DNA of 9,597 nucleotides from a bacterium (GCA_003646045.1 QNDV01000058.1:1-9597), one strand, 5' to 3'; shown: positions 1 through 7,063, counted from the first letter of the stretch. Notes: generated from the sequence alone by a model not told the origin. Numbers and translations are program-made.

Positions 1-530
1 TCGAAGACGATGAACCAGACGTTCAGCCCCAGGGCCATCACCAACTTGGCCAGGGAGAACGAGACCACCCGTATCGCCTGCTGACGCGCCCGCATGTAGT
101 CGAAGGAGATCTTGTTCTGCACCTGGAACCAGAGGGCGCCAAAGGACAGCACCAGGTAGACTGACAGGTCCGGATCGTCCAGCAGCCAGCCCGACAGGGG
201 CGGCGACAGGTAGATCAGGATCCCCAGGATCACCAGCCCGAATCCCCCCACCGCCACGTAGGCCGAACTGACCACCTGGCGACGGGTGGCCTCTTCATCG
301 TATTGGAAATAGATGCGGAACAGAGCCATGGAGACAGCCGTGGAAATGAGTACGGCCACCACCTCGGTGCTGATGGTCACGATCTCCTTGATGCCGTAAT
401 CCGAGGTGGTCAGGAAGCGGGTGTAGACCGGCAGCAGCAGGAAGGAGCTGAGCCGCTGCAGCATGTTGCCGATGCCATAGATGGTCGACTGCTTGGCCAG
501 GAATCCGGTTTCGCTGCTGATACGACTCAT
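1..530 (-). CDS. Oligosaccharide flippase, MOP superfamily (Wzx-like), C-terminus missing
   Basis: This is the N-terminal 176 residues of a multi-pass membrane protein that runs off the left edge. It would move lipid-linked oligosaccharide units across the inner membrane. The N-terminus has the typical layout of the family: a short polar start, then LAKQSTIYGIGNMLQ leading into the first hydrophobic helix and the signature LLPVYTRFLTTSDYG at about residues 30-44, where a membrane helix ends in a loop with a D-Y-G turn. Further hydrophobic stretches lie at about 50-66, 81-100, 112-126 and 155 to the edge, with a polar FQYDEEATRR loop between the second and third. The ATG at 530 overlaps the TGA of the upstream deacetylase (ATGA), and a GGGAAG element sits six bases before it. 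Full-length relatives are usually 400-500 residues, so over half is outside the window. The superfamily call is firm; the substrate is unknown. Confidence 0.88.
   Translation of the reverse strand, partial: MSRISSETGFLAKQSTIYGIGNMLQRLSSFLLLPVYTRFLTTSDYGIKEIVTISTEVVAVLISTAVSMALFRIYFQYDEEATRRQVVSSAYVAVGGFGLVILGILIYLSPPLSGWLLDDPDLSVYLVLSFGALWFQVQNKISFDYMRARQQAIRVVSFSLAKLVMALGLNVWFIVF
527..530 (-). other. ATGA stop/start overlap between deacetylase and flippase
   Basis: Read on the minus strand, the four bases ATGA contain the flippase ATG (530-528) and the deacetylase TGA (529-527). Such overlaps usually mean translational coupling within one transcript, so the two proteins are probably co-expressed. 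The GGGAAG ribosome site for the flippase lies inside the last codons of the deacetylase. Confidence 0.9.
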
Positions 531-1618
531 GACGCGCTTCCCGTGCCGGCGTCCGCGGGACCGGCGGCCAGTTCACTGCCCTGCCAGTACTGGATCGACA
601 CGCCGGTGGACATTCCCAGCAACCGGCGCAGCTTCAACACGAGGTGGTTCGCGCCACAAACGACCCACCTGAATTCGGTCCAATCGGATACGGCGTGATA
701 ACGATGCCTGGCAAAGGGTCGGCCCTCCAGCGCCGGATCATAGTAGGCCACGTAACTGTCGCGGTACCCCGCATCGCGCACCGCCTGTTCGGTGGCCGGC
801 GTGTAATCCGCGGGACCTCCCTGAGGGTAGGCAAACCAGTCGGGTTCGGTACCCAACCGCGCCCCCAGATCCGCGCGCGAACCGGCGATCTCCGCGCGGG
901 CCTGCTCTGCATCCACCTGCGACAGGATTGGATGAGTGCGGGTGTGGCCTGCCATGGTAATGCCCGCGGCCGCCATCCCCGCCAACTGCTCCCAGGTCGC
1001 CGGCGCGTAGCGGGCCGGCGCCGCGGCAGGAACCTCGACTTCGAGTACAGCGGCCAGATCCCCGACCAGTTCCTCTTTTTCCACGTCCGGAACGAAGCGC
1101 AGGGCCGGCACCAGTTGCTGCCAGGCGGCGGCACGGCCCGCGGGTGACGACAGGTCCGCCACCAGTCGCGTGGCGTGGAACGGGTAATCCAGGCGTGGGT
1201 GATCGGTATGTTCGAAGATCCACATGATCCGGTCCCACCACATCCAGATCGTGCCGTCCACGAACCCGGTGGTAACGAACAGGGTAGCCGGCAGGCCGAG
1301 TTCCCTCAGCACCGGAAAGGCGCAGGTCATGAAGTCGGCATAGCCGTCGTCAGCGGTGACCACCGCCAGGGGGCGGGCTGCAGGAACATTCCCACCGGAC
1401 TCGAGGCGCACCTGATCATCGGGGTTGCCCACTTCGCAGGTACGGGCCAGGTACTCCATTTGGCGGCGAAAGACCGCCACCGACATGCGGCGCGGATGGA
1501 CGGACGGCTCGTCGGTGAAGCGATGGTACATGAAGGCCCGGACGTGGCCACGGGTCAGTCGGGCGCACAGCGTCGCGAAACCGGGCAGTGCCAGCAGCAG
1601 TGTCTTGATCCGATGCAT
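527..1618 (-). CDS. Polysaccharide deacetylase (NodB homology domain), copy 1
   Basis: This 363-residue protein has the carbohydrate esterase 4 pattern of metal-dependent N- or O-deacetylases. Motif 1 is TADDGY at 88-93, with catalytic D90 and metal-binding D91. Motif 2 is GHTRTHP at 224-230, giving metal ligands H225 and H229. FAYPQGG at 262-268 matches the later family motif. It opens with the familiar VRAFMYHRF strand at 26-34. About 100 residues separate motifs 1 and 2 and include a W-rich segment (WMWWDR, 125-130) followed by a probably helical insert. The usual TFDDG phenylalanine is alanine here. I chose the ATG at 1618 because MHRIKTLLLAL is a natural start for the family. In-frame ATGs at 1690 and 1732 would add up to 38 unfamiliar residues and have no ribosome site. 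The site before 1618 is also weak (AAGGGA about 13 bases upstream). No export signal is obvious. It is translationally coupled to the flippase. Confidence 0.9.
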   Translation of the reverse strand: MHRIKTLLLALPGFATLCARLTRGHVRAFMYHRFTDEPSVHPRRMSVAVFRRQMEYLARTCEVGNPDDQVRLESGGNVPAARPLAVVTADDGYADFMTCAFPVLRELGLPATLFVTTGFVDGTIWMWWDRIMWIFEHTDHPRLDYPFHATRLVADLSSPAGRAAAWQQLVPALRFVPDVEKEELVGDLAAVLEVEVPAAAPARYAPATWEQLAGMAAAGITMAGHTRTHPILSQVDAEQARAEIAGSRADLGARLGTEPDWFAYPQGGPADYTPATEQAVRDAGYRDSYVAYYDPALEGRPFARHRYHAVSDWTEFRWVVCGANHLVLKLRRLLGMSTGVSIQYWQGSELAAGPADAGTGSAS

Positions 1619-1659
1619 GGAGTGGTGCGAGTCCCTTTCGTTGGCCGACTTTCCTGAAC

Positions 1660-1675
1660 CGGCACCAGCATAGCT
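1660..1675 (+). promoter_or_regulatory. Candidate sigma-54 (-24/-12) promoter for the polymerase gene
   Basis: CGGCACCAGCATAGCT on the plus strand has GGCAC at the -24 element and AGCT at the -12 element, with 12 bases from GG (1661-1662) to GC (1673-1674), the required sigma-54 spacing. Compared with TGGCACG-N4-TTGCW, it differs at the first base, the G after GGCAC, and the second T. Predicted initiation is near 1686, about 134 bases before the polymerase ATG. The match is partial and one such site could arise by chance. Confidence 0.2.
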
Positions 1676-1755
1676 GTTCAGCCCGAACATCGCACCCAGC
1701 GAAATGACGCTGACGCCGGCGGCGAAATCCATGGCTCATACGCGGAAGATCAGCG

Positions 1756-1761
1756 TATATT
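1756..1761 (+). promoter_or_regulatory. Possible -10 box upstream of the polymerase gene
   Basis: TATATT matches five of six bases of the sigma-70 -10 hexamer and is one of the few AT-rich spots in this intergenic region. Initiation near 1768 would leave a leader of about 50 bases before the ATG at 1820. No good -35 box lies 16-18 bases upstream, so a promoter here would need an activator. Confidence 0.22.
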
Positions 1762-1772
1762 CCCCTACGACA

Positions 1773-1782
1773 GGAGGCCTCC
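1773..1782. repeat. Perfect 10-bp palindrome GGAGGCCTCC
   Basis: GGAGGCCTCC reads the same on both strands and lies between the divergent deacetylase and polymerase genes, 12 bases after the candidate -10 box. With the preceding A it forms AGGAGG on the plus strand, a full Shine-Dalgarno match, but no ATG, GTG or TTG follows at a usable distance. It may be a small operator or a chance GC-rich palindrome. Confidence 0.3.
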
Positions 1783-1819
1783 CACTCCGGGCCGCGGAAT
1801 CCCCCAACCGGATGGCGCC

Positions 1820-3184
1820 ATGAACGCGACCGGCACCAACGAATCACCACGGATCGCCCTGCTGGCCCTGCTGGCCTACACCATCTCGGTCTACACCGGG
1901 CTGGGAGAGCGTCTGGACATCCTGTCGGCCATTCGCCACGAACTGCTCATGGGTGTGGTCCTGATCGCCCTGAGCGTCTGGTTCGTCATGGACAAACCCC
2001 TGAGCCTCCAACCCTATCGCCACATCATCCTGGCCATCGTCCTGTTGTTCGTTTCGATGCTGACCCAGATCCCCTTTGCCTATGACCCCCAGACGGCCTG
2101 GGTGACGTTCTTCGATCGCATCGTGAAGCAGGCCATATTCGCGTTCTTCATCGTGGCCCTCGTGCGCTCGCCGGGGCAGATGCGGTGGTTCATGGCGGCC
2201 TTCGTATTCTCCATCTTCTACGTGCTGCAGGAGTCCATGGTGGGCCTCATCACCGGTTCGCTGGTCTGGTACAATCAGGGCATCCATCGGCTGCACGGCG
2301 CTATCACGCTCTACCGTCATCCCAACGGCCTGAGCCTCATCGCGGTGACCATCCTGCCTTTCATCATCAACCTCTTCCCCGTTGTGCGCAGCCGACTCCT
2401 GCGGCTGGGTATGCTGGGCACCGTGGTAATGGCCATAGTGGCGGTGGTCTATACCGGGTCCCGAGCCGGCTACATTGGCATAATAGCTGTACTTTTCTTC
2501 TGGTGGTTCTTTTCCAAACACAAGATGAAGGGCATACTCGTGGGAGCCGTCCTCGCGACGGTGGTGATGATCGCCCTGCCCGAGCAGTACAAGGAACGGT
2601 TCATGAGCATCGGCGGCCAGGAGAAGGAGGGCCATTCCAAGGACGCCCGCATCCTGCTGATGAAGGACGCCTGGGAGATCTTCCAGGACAACCCGGGCGG
2701 TGTTGGCGTCGATTGCTTCGAGCTCGTCCGCGAGGACCGTTACGACCGCGGCCAGGGTACCCACAACCTCTATCTGCAGGTCGCGACCCACCTGGGTATC
2801 CAGGGCTTTGCCATCTTCCTGTTCTTTGCCGGAACCATGACCTGGTCCCTGCATCAGGCCGTGGGCCGGCTCGACCGACTCGTGGAGCGGGTTGCCAACA
2901 CCTTCCGTCGGGCCCGGGGCCAACCGCGGGCCCACCCGGCCCTGGCCGGTCTCGGACGGGATACGCGGTACATGGCCGCCGTGGCCAGGGCCTGCCGACT
3001 GTACATCGTCATGCTGCTGGTGAACGGGATCTTTGCCCACACCCTCTACCTGATCTGCTGGTGGTTCCTGGCGGGGATGGTCATTGCCGTGCTGAGCATG
3101 ACCGATGAACTGGAGAAGGGACTAGCCGCCCTGCAAAGACGACTGACAATCAACGGGGAGCAGGAGGACGCACGGCTGGTCTGA
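1820..3184 (+). CDS. O-antigen ligase/polymerase family membrane protein (Wzy/WaaL-like)
   Basis: This 454-residue inner-membrane protein probably polymerises oligosaccharide units, or ligates a glycan, on the periplasmic face. Hydrophobic segments lie at about 11-27, 40-57, 68-85, 104-115, 121-148, 170-188, 196-212, 215-232, 238-253, 327-343, 393-412 and 414-427. The Wzy_C-type hallmarks are present: YTGSRAGYIG at 211-220, where an arginine follows a TM segment, then a large polar loop (254-326) ending in GTHNLYLQVATHLGIQGF (313-330). In this family that loop carries the functional arginine and histidine, here possibly R277 and H315. A basic cytoplasmic stretch (347-392) precedes the last two helices. 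The ATG at 1820 has only a weak ribosome site (GGA, seven bases upstream). The gene stands alone on the plus strand, between two minus-strand units. Wzy polymerases and WaaL ligases share this fold, so which reaction it performs is not settled. Confidence 0.9.
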   Translation: MNATGTNESPRIALLALLAYTISVYTGLGERLDILSAIRHELLMGVVLIALSVWFVMDKPLSLQPYRHIILAIVLLFVSMLTQIPFAYDPQTAWVTFFDRIVKQAIFAFFIVALVRSPGQMRWFMAAFVFSIFYVLQESMVGLITGSLVWYNQGIHRLHGAITLYRHPNGLSLIAVTILPFIINLFPVVRSRLLRLGMLGTVVMAIVAVVYTGSRAGYIGIIAVLFFWWFFSKHKMKGILVGAVLATVVMIALPEQYKERFMSIGGQEKEGHSKDARILLMKDAWEIFQDNPGGVGVDCFELVREDRYDRGQGTHNLYLQVATHLGIQGFAIFLFFAGTMTWSLHQAVGRLDRLVERVANTFRRARGQPRAHPALAGLGRDTRYMAAVARACRLYIVMLLVNGIFAHTLYLICWWFLAGMVIAVLSMTDELEKGLAALQRRLTINGEQEDARLV

Positions 3185-3195
3185 CGGGCCGCCGC

Positions 3196-4287
3196 TCAAC
3201 CGCCGGGCAGCAAGCCGTCCCGCCGACCCTGAACCAGGGCGTCCTTCAGGGCGATCAGGACCCGCGACTTGAAGCCGCCACGGGCGAAGGTGATGTCCAC
3301 GTGGTTGCGGGCGGCGTCCACCAGACCAGACTTGAAGTCGGTGTCGGTTCCCGCCAGGTCGTACTCGCGTCCGCCGTCCTCCAGCAGGTCCCTGATGGCC
3401 GCCACGTGCACCACGACCCCCGGCATATAATAGCTGAACGACTCGTCGTATTCCCAGCGCAGACCCACCAGGCGCCCGTCGTGGCGGACATAGAAATCGA
3501 AGGCCGCGGGACGTCCCCCCAGACGCAGCAGGTAGACCACCCACAGGCCATCGGCGGCGGTGGCGCGGGCGAATGACCGGAAGAACTCCCCCATACCCGC
3601 CTGGGTTACCAGATCCGTACCACCGGCGGCCTTCCAGCTGTTGGTGGAAATCTCCAGCATGTCCGCAAAGGCATCGTCGAAGGCCGCCGCGGTTTCGATC
3701 TTCAACAGCTCGAAGCCGTCAGCCTTGCGACAGCGGTTGTTGGAGTTGCGGAACCGTTTGCGAAAGCCCTTGCTGCGCGTCTTTTCGAACGCTGTCCAGT
3801 CAGCGGGCATTTCCTGGTATGGCGACACCCCTCCGGTTTCCACGATGCACGTCCCGCGCGCGACCAGGTGGTCCACCAGGGATCCGGTCAGGGCTTCGTC
3901 CTCGGCCAGGCTCTTGAGTTCCGCCAGATCCCAGCCCTCGATGCTCCACAGCCCGTCGAAGATCGCGGTCGGATCCTCGTCTCGATCCACCAGGAAATGG
4001 CAACGGGGCGAGATACCGGACTGCAGGAAGGAGAGCAACCGCACGGTCATGCCACGCCGCCGCGTCCGCTCCAGGCGCAGGGGGGCGGCCCCCACCAGGC
4101 GCCCGTCACGGTGCGCCGTCAGCACGCGCAATTCACCCCGCCACGGCAGGTGTTCCAGCCAGGCACTGAACCACTCGTGTCGCATGAAGGCGTGGTCCAC
4201 CGCCGACCGCCTGGCCAGTTCGTTCCATTGCTCACGCAGGCCGGCAAAGGCCGCAGGAGTGTCGATGGTCGCGAATTCCAGTGCCAT
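3196..4287 (-). CDS. CelD/FemAB-like GNAT acyltransferase, last gene of the five-gene operon
   Basis: This 363-residue protein resembles the CelD-type GNAT family (Acetyltransf_6) common in exopolysaccharide loci. Visible hallmarks are an N-terminal ELARRSAVDHAFMRHEWF stretch (23-40), a basic RSKGFRKRFRNSNNRCRK segment (171-188), LGGRPAAFDFYVRHDGRLV at 256-274 and EYDESFSYYMPGVVVHV at 279-295. The C-terminus has YDLAGTDTDFKSG at 309-321, the end-of-domain motif in which a lysine follows a D/Y-D-x-x-G-x-x-x-x-K pattern. It probably transfers an acyl or aminoacyl group to a sugar or lipid-linked intermediate in the cytoplasm; the donor is unknown. The ATG at 4287 has a good ribosome site (GGAAAG, spacer 5). 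An in-frame ATG at 4512 would overlap the preceding gene and adds unrelated residues. It starts 35 bp after the preceding gene and ends 11 bp from the opposing polymerase stop. Confidence 0.86.
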   Translation of the reverse strand: MALEFATIDTPAAFAGLREQWNELARRSAVDHAFMRHEWFSAWLEHLPWRGELRVLTAHRDGRLVGAAPLRLERTRRRGMTVRLLSFLQSGISPRCHFLVDRDEDPTAIFDGLWSIEGWDLAELKSLAEDEALTGSLVDHLVARGTCIVETGGVSPYQEMPADWTAFEKTRSKGFRKRFRNSNNRCRKADGFELLKIETAAAFDDAFADMLEISTNSWKAAGGTDLVTQAGMGEFFRSFARATAADGLWVVYLLRLGGRPAAFDFYVRHDGRLVGLRWEYDESFSYYMPGVVVHVAAIRDLLEDGGREYDLAGTDTDFKSGLVDAARNHVDITFARGGFKSRVLIALKDALVQGRRDGLLPGG

Positions 4288-4322
4288 GATCGCTTTCCGG
4301 CGCGCGGGCGCCTGCCGTGTTT

Positions 4323-5396
4323 TCAGGAACCGTCCGAACAGATTTCCATGATATGCCAGGACCCGGGCCGACGGAGGTCCAGACCCGCCGGACACCAATC
4401 CTCGGCGACGGGTTCGCCCGCCAGGGGACGAACCAGCAGGGGCAGAGGGGGCATCGTCCTGCGCACCAGTTTCTTGAGACCCTCGAGGGACCTGAATCCG
4501 CAAGAGCGCCATAGCCTCTCGTCGGCCCCGTCCGGGCCCGCATTCCAGACCGACAAGCCCACGAAACCGGCGCTGCCCAGCAGCAGGTCCACCAGGGATT
4601 CGATGCCGCCCGCTTCCGTTTCGGCGTAGTCAATGATCGCGCCGCTGCCCGCTGCCCCATCCTCGCGCACAACAACGAAAGCGACGGGTTCCTCCCCGCG
4701 GTGGGCCAGGGCGAACGTATAGCGCTCGCGGACGTTGCCGAAGCGCCAGTTGTAGAACTCTTCGTCCCTTTTCAATACCAGGCGCCCGGGCGCGGGACTG
4801 GCTTGCGCCACCACCGCCGCCATTGCCGCCGGCCCAGGCCTATCCTCCACCGTGCACACCAGATCACCACGGCGACCGGTGCAGGTTCGCATTGTGGCGA
4901 CCGGCAGGGGCAGAACCCGCGCCACCACCCCTCGCAGGGTCAACCGGACCAGGTACCCGTGATGGCCGAAGATCTGCCAGCCCATCTTGATGTAACCCGG
5001 CGCCGGAGCCGCGCTGGTACTCAGATTGATGATGGCCCGGTAGCCCGCGTCACCGAAGTGCTCCAGAGAGGCGCGGGTCATGGCCGTAAAAAGACCGCGG
5101 CGCCGGTGATCCGTATCCACGCAGGTGTCGGCCAGGGCCAGCATCGGTACCTCGGCGCCGGAACGGCTGTCCTGCCAGAGCGACGGCACGAAGCCACGGA
5201 AGCCCACGATACCATCGCGTTCATGCTGCGCGACAATGGCCCAGGGGCGGTCTGCTTGGGGATTGTCGTGGTACTTCCAGCGCAGGTAGGCCAGGTTGTG
5301 CTCGACATCGTCGCCGAGCAGTTGCCGCTGCAGCTCCGCCACCCGGGGCAGGTCCTCAAGGGTATACTCACGCATCGTGTAATTCAGATCAGCCAT
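4323..5396 (-). CDS. GNAT N-acetyltransferase with a second GNAT-like C-terminal half
   Basis: This 357-residue protein has a clear GNAT domain over about residues 5-150. MREYTLEDLPRVAELQ is the usual first strand and helix, IVGFRGFVPSLW the beta-2/3 region, and LADTCVDTDHRRRGLFTAMT (88-107) motif A, with the acetyl-CoA-binding HRRRGLF at 97-103. INLSTSAAPAPGYIKMGWQ (123-141) is motif B. A second unit follows from about 205: FYNWRF, PVAFVVVRE (237-245), AIIDYAE (253-259) and LWRSCGFRSL (295-304) repeat the strand and gatekeeper pattern of a GNAT fold but lack the R-x-x-G-x-G/A loop. It may therefore be a structural or substrate-binding domain. The ATG at 5396 follows GGAGGA with a long 12-base spacer. 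Longer in-frame readings cross the end of the preceding deacetylase and are not natural. Likely role: N- or O-acylation of a sugar precursor. Substrate unknown. Confidence 0.85.
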   Translation of the reverse strand: MADLNYTMREYTLEDLPRVAELQRQLLGDDVEHNLAYLRWKYHDNPQADRPWAIVAQHERDGIVGFRGFVPSLWQDSRSGAEVPMLALADTCVDTDHRRRGLFTAMTRASLEHFGDAGYRAIINLSTSAAPAPGYIKMGWQIFGHHGYLVRLTLRGVVARVLPLPVATMRTCTGRRGDLVCTVEDRPGPAAMAAVVAQASPAPGRLVLKRDEEFYNWRFGNVRERYTFALAHRGEEPVAFVVVREDGAAGSGAIIDYAETEAGGIESLVDLLLGSAGFVGLSVWNAGPDGADERLWRSCGFRSLEGLKKLVRRTMPPLPLLVRPLAGEPVAEDWCPAGLDLRRPGSWHIMEICSDGS

Positions 5397-5445
5397 GGCG
5401 ACGCTGGTTCCTCCGTACCCGGCGGTTCCCCGACCGGTGGGTTGT

Positions 5446-6456
5446 TCAGGAGCGGCCCAATCGATCCCGCAGGAGCTGTTCCCCCAGGAGGCTGCCCAAC
5501 AGCCAGCGGGGACCGACCCCGCCCACCCCCAGGCGGGGGCACAGCAACGGATCATCCGTCGCGCCCAGGATACCCGGCGCCACAGTATAGGCACGTTCGT
5601 AACCGGCACAAACGGCCGCCGCGCGTACTCTTTCGTCGTGATCCCCGTTGGGGTAGGCCAACTCGCGCACCGGACCCCCGACGATATCCTCCAGCAGTCG
5701 CCGTGACTCAGTAAGGCTATGGGCCAGGGCTTCGTCATCCAGCAGGGTCAGGACGCGGTGGTGATGACCGTGGGACCCGATGGTCACCAGGGGGCTGGCC
5801 GCAAGGGTCGCCACCTCGGACGAAGACAGTGGGCGATAGCGAGGCAGATGTTCGTCCAGGACCTGTGCGTACTGACGCCGCAGGTGGTCGAGAACCCCCG
5901 CCACGGCGGGATGGTCCTCGTTGCCCACCGCCTTGATGGCCACCAGGCAGCGCTGGACATCCTCCCACGCGGCTTCGCCATCGCCGGGGCGGAACCGGTA
6001 TCGATCCAGGCCGAACTCCCCGAGATCCAACTCGCGCAGGTCCGCGCCGGCGATGGCCGTCGTAACCATGTCCGACCAGAACGGCGCACCGTCGGTCATG
6101 GGTCCCGTCGAGATGAAGAACGTGGCCGGCACCTCCAACCGCTCCAGTACCGGCAGGGCCAGGCGCAGGTTGTTGACATAGCCGTCGTCGAAGGTCAGCA
6201 GGAAATGCAGGCGATCCGCGGGCAGGCTCTCCGGGTCGCCGCAGGCCGCCGTGTCGACGATCCGCCCCACCCGTCCGAGCATCCGCAGCTGGGCCTCGAA
6301 CTCGGAAACGGGCACCCGCAACCAGTTGGTGAAATCCCCGTCCTCGCAAAGGTCGTGGTACATCAGGACGATGACTCGCGGCCGACCGGAGCGATCCAGG
6401 ACCCGCAGGCTCTGCGAGGTGGAGAGTAGGCGTTTAAGGAGGGATTTCACCGGCAC
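5446..6456 (-). CDS. Polysaccharide deacetylase (NodB homology domain), copy 2, GTG start
   Basis: This is a 336-residue carbohydrate esterase 4 protein. It has VIVLMYHDL at 28-36, motif 1 TFDDGY at 88-93 (base D90, metal ligand D91), motif 2 GSHGHHHRVL at 227-236 (ligands H229 and H233) and AYPNGDHD at 267-274. As in the first deacetylase, ATFFISTGPM is followed by a W-containing segment (FWSDM) and a helical insert of about 85 residues before motif 2, so the two are probably distant paralogues of one subfamily. No ATG lies between the upstream gene and the conserved core. The GTG at 6456 has GGAAAGG seven bases before it and gives the natural start VPVKSLLKRLL. Another GTG at 6450 is possible. 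It would remove acetyl groups from N-acetylated sugars; whether it acts in the cytoplasm or periplasm is unclear because no signal peptide is evident. Confidence 0.9.
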   Translation of the reverse strand: MPVKSLLKRLLSTSQSLRVLDRSGRPRVIVLMYHDLCEDGDFTNWLRVPVSEFEAQLRMLGRVGRIVDTAACGDPESLPADRLHFLLTFDDGYVNNLRLALPVLERLEVPATFFISTGPMTDGAPFWSDMVTTAIAGADLRELDLGEFGLDRYRFRPGDGEAAWEDVQRCLVAIKAVGNEDHPAVAGVLDHLRRQYAQVLDEHLPRYRPLSSSEVATLAASPLVTIGSHGHHHRVLTLLDDEALAHSLTESRRLLEDIVGGPVRELAYPNGDHDERVRAAAVCAGYERAYTVAPGILGATDDPLLCPRLGVGGVGPRWLLGSLLGEQLLRDRLGRS

Positions 6457-6463
6457 GACACGA

Positions 6464-6470
6464 CCTTTCC
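6464..6470 (-). promoter_or_regulatory. Ribosome binding site that sets the GTG start of deacetylase 2
   Basis: GGAAAGG on the minus strand lies seven bases before the GTG at 6456. Because no ATG is available, this site decides the start; the alternative GTG at 6450 would have a 13-base spacer. Confidence 0.6.
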
Positions 6471-6502
6471 GCCGGCGACGGTCTGACGTTCGATGGCGCG
6501 AC

Positions 6503-7063
6503 TCACGGATATCGCACGAAGGCAGCACTGCCCTCTTCACTGATGACCTTGGCCGGTACCCCGGCCACCACCTGGTTCTCCTGCGTACTGCGGTGGACCA
6601 CCGAATTGGCCCCCACCACGGTGCCATCCGCCAGGTGGATCGGACCGATGACCTTGGCGCCCGGGGCGATGTAGACCCGGTCGCCCACGGTGGGCACGCC
6701 CCATTCGCCCTCGCTGCGGGCCAGGCCGATGGTCACCCCCTGGGAGAGGTTGCAGTCCACCCCCATCACCACATCCGCGTGCAGGATGACGTTACCGAAA
6801 TGGCCGATGTACAGACCGGGGCCGATGCGGCAATCGGGCGAGATGGAAATGCCGGTGGTGACCTCCACCGCCTTCCACCAGAGATGGTAGCCGGCCATGA
6901 TGATGTGGCGCAGCACCGGGGGCGGACGGTGGTCGTTCAGGTGCCGTCCCGCACGGTAGCAGGCGCAGGCCCACAAGCCCTGGGTCTCAAGCAACAGGCG
7001 CAGAGTGCCAAACCCGCCGCGGGGGCGGTAGCGTCCCATGTCTGCCCGGAAATTATCGAACAC
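6503..7063 (-). CDS. Serine acetyltransferase-like left-handed beta-helix acyltransferase, GTG start
   Basis: This 186-residue protein is of the hexapeptide-repeat (LbH) acyltransferase type. A short helical N-terminus (1-68) leads into the coil: ISISPDCRIGPGLYIGHFGNVILHADVVMGVDCNLSQGVTIG (72-113), a loop at 114-123, then VPTVGDRVYIAPGAKVIGPIHLADGTVVGANSVV (123-156) and the usual end AGVPAKVI (167-174). GLYIGHFGNVI matches the CysE region that carries the catalytic histidine, so H88 is the likely catalytic base. It is much shorter than housekeeping CysE (about 270 residues) because it lacks most of the N-terminal helical domain, like the short SAT-like enzymes of capsule and EPS loci. It more likely O-acetylates a sugar than makes O-acetylserine, but that is inferred from context. 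The GTG start has GAGGGAG four bases upstream. It begins 17 bp after the ligase gene. Confidence 0.88.
   Translation of the reverse strand: MFDNFRADMGRYRPRGGFGTLRLLLETQGLWACACYRAGRHLNDHRPPPVLRHIIMAGYHLWWKAVEVTTGISISPDCRIGPGLYIGHFGNVILHADVVMGVDCNLSQGVTIGLARSEGEWGVPTVGDRVYIAPGAKVIGPIHLADGTVVGANSVVHRSTQENQVVAGVPAKVISEEGSAAFVRYP

Noticed and set aside
1619..1732. 38-residue N-terminal extension of deacetylase 1 from an ATG at 1732
   Set aside because: No ribosome site precedes 1732 or 1690, the residues do not resemble the family or a clean signal peptide, and the extension would occupy the divergent promoter region. It cannot be fully excluded because the site before 1618 is also weak.
1844..3040. 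398-codon open reading frame on the minus strand opposite the polymerase gene
   Set aside because: It is rich in His, Asp, Gln and Gly with no hydrophobic core or motif, as expected from the antisense of a membrane-protein gene. The plus-strand reading has clear TM segments and family motifs.
3560..4351. 263-codon plus-strand reading frame opposite the CelD-like gene
   Set aside because: Arg-, Ser- and Pro-rich composition without motifs is typical of antisense frames in GC-rich DNA, and the minus-strand protein has family features throughout.
4288..4512. 75-codon upstream extension of the CelD-like gene
   Set aside because: It overlaps the end of the tandem GNAT gene, is rich in Gly, Arg, Ser and Pro, and a good ribosome site (GGAAAG) precedes the ATG at 4287.
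5397..5738. 114-codon upstream extension of the tandem GNAT gene
   Set aside because: It is an out-of-frame reading of the end of deacetylase 2, rich in Trp, Arg and Cys, and GGAGGA before 5396 marks a natural start.
7024..7034. GGCGGTAGCGT on the plus strand, an exact match to the ops element that recruits RfaH in polysaccharide operons
   Set aside because: It lies antisense inside the N-terminal coding part of the LbH acyltransferase, where the bases encode GRYRP. No plus-strand gene or promoter is in a position to use it, and no ops copy was seen in either intergenic region.
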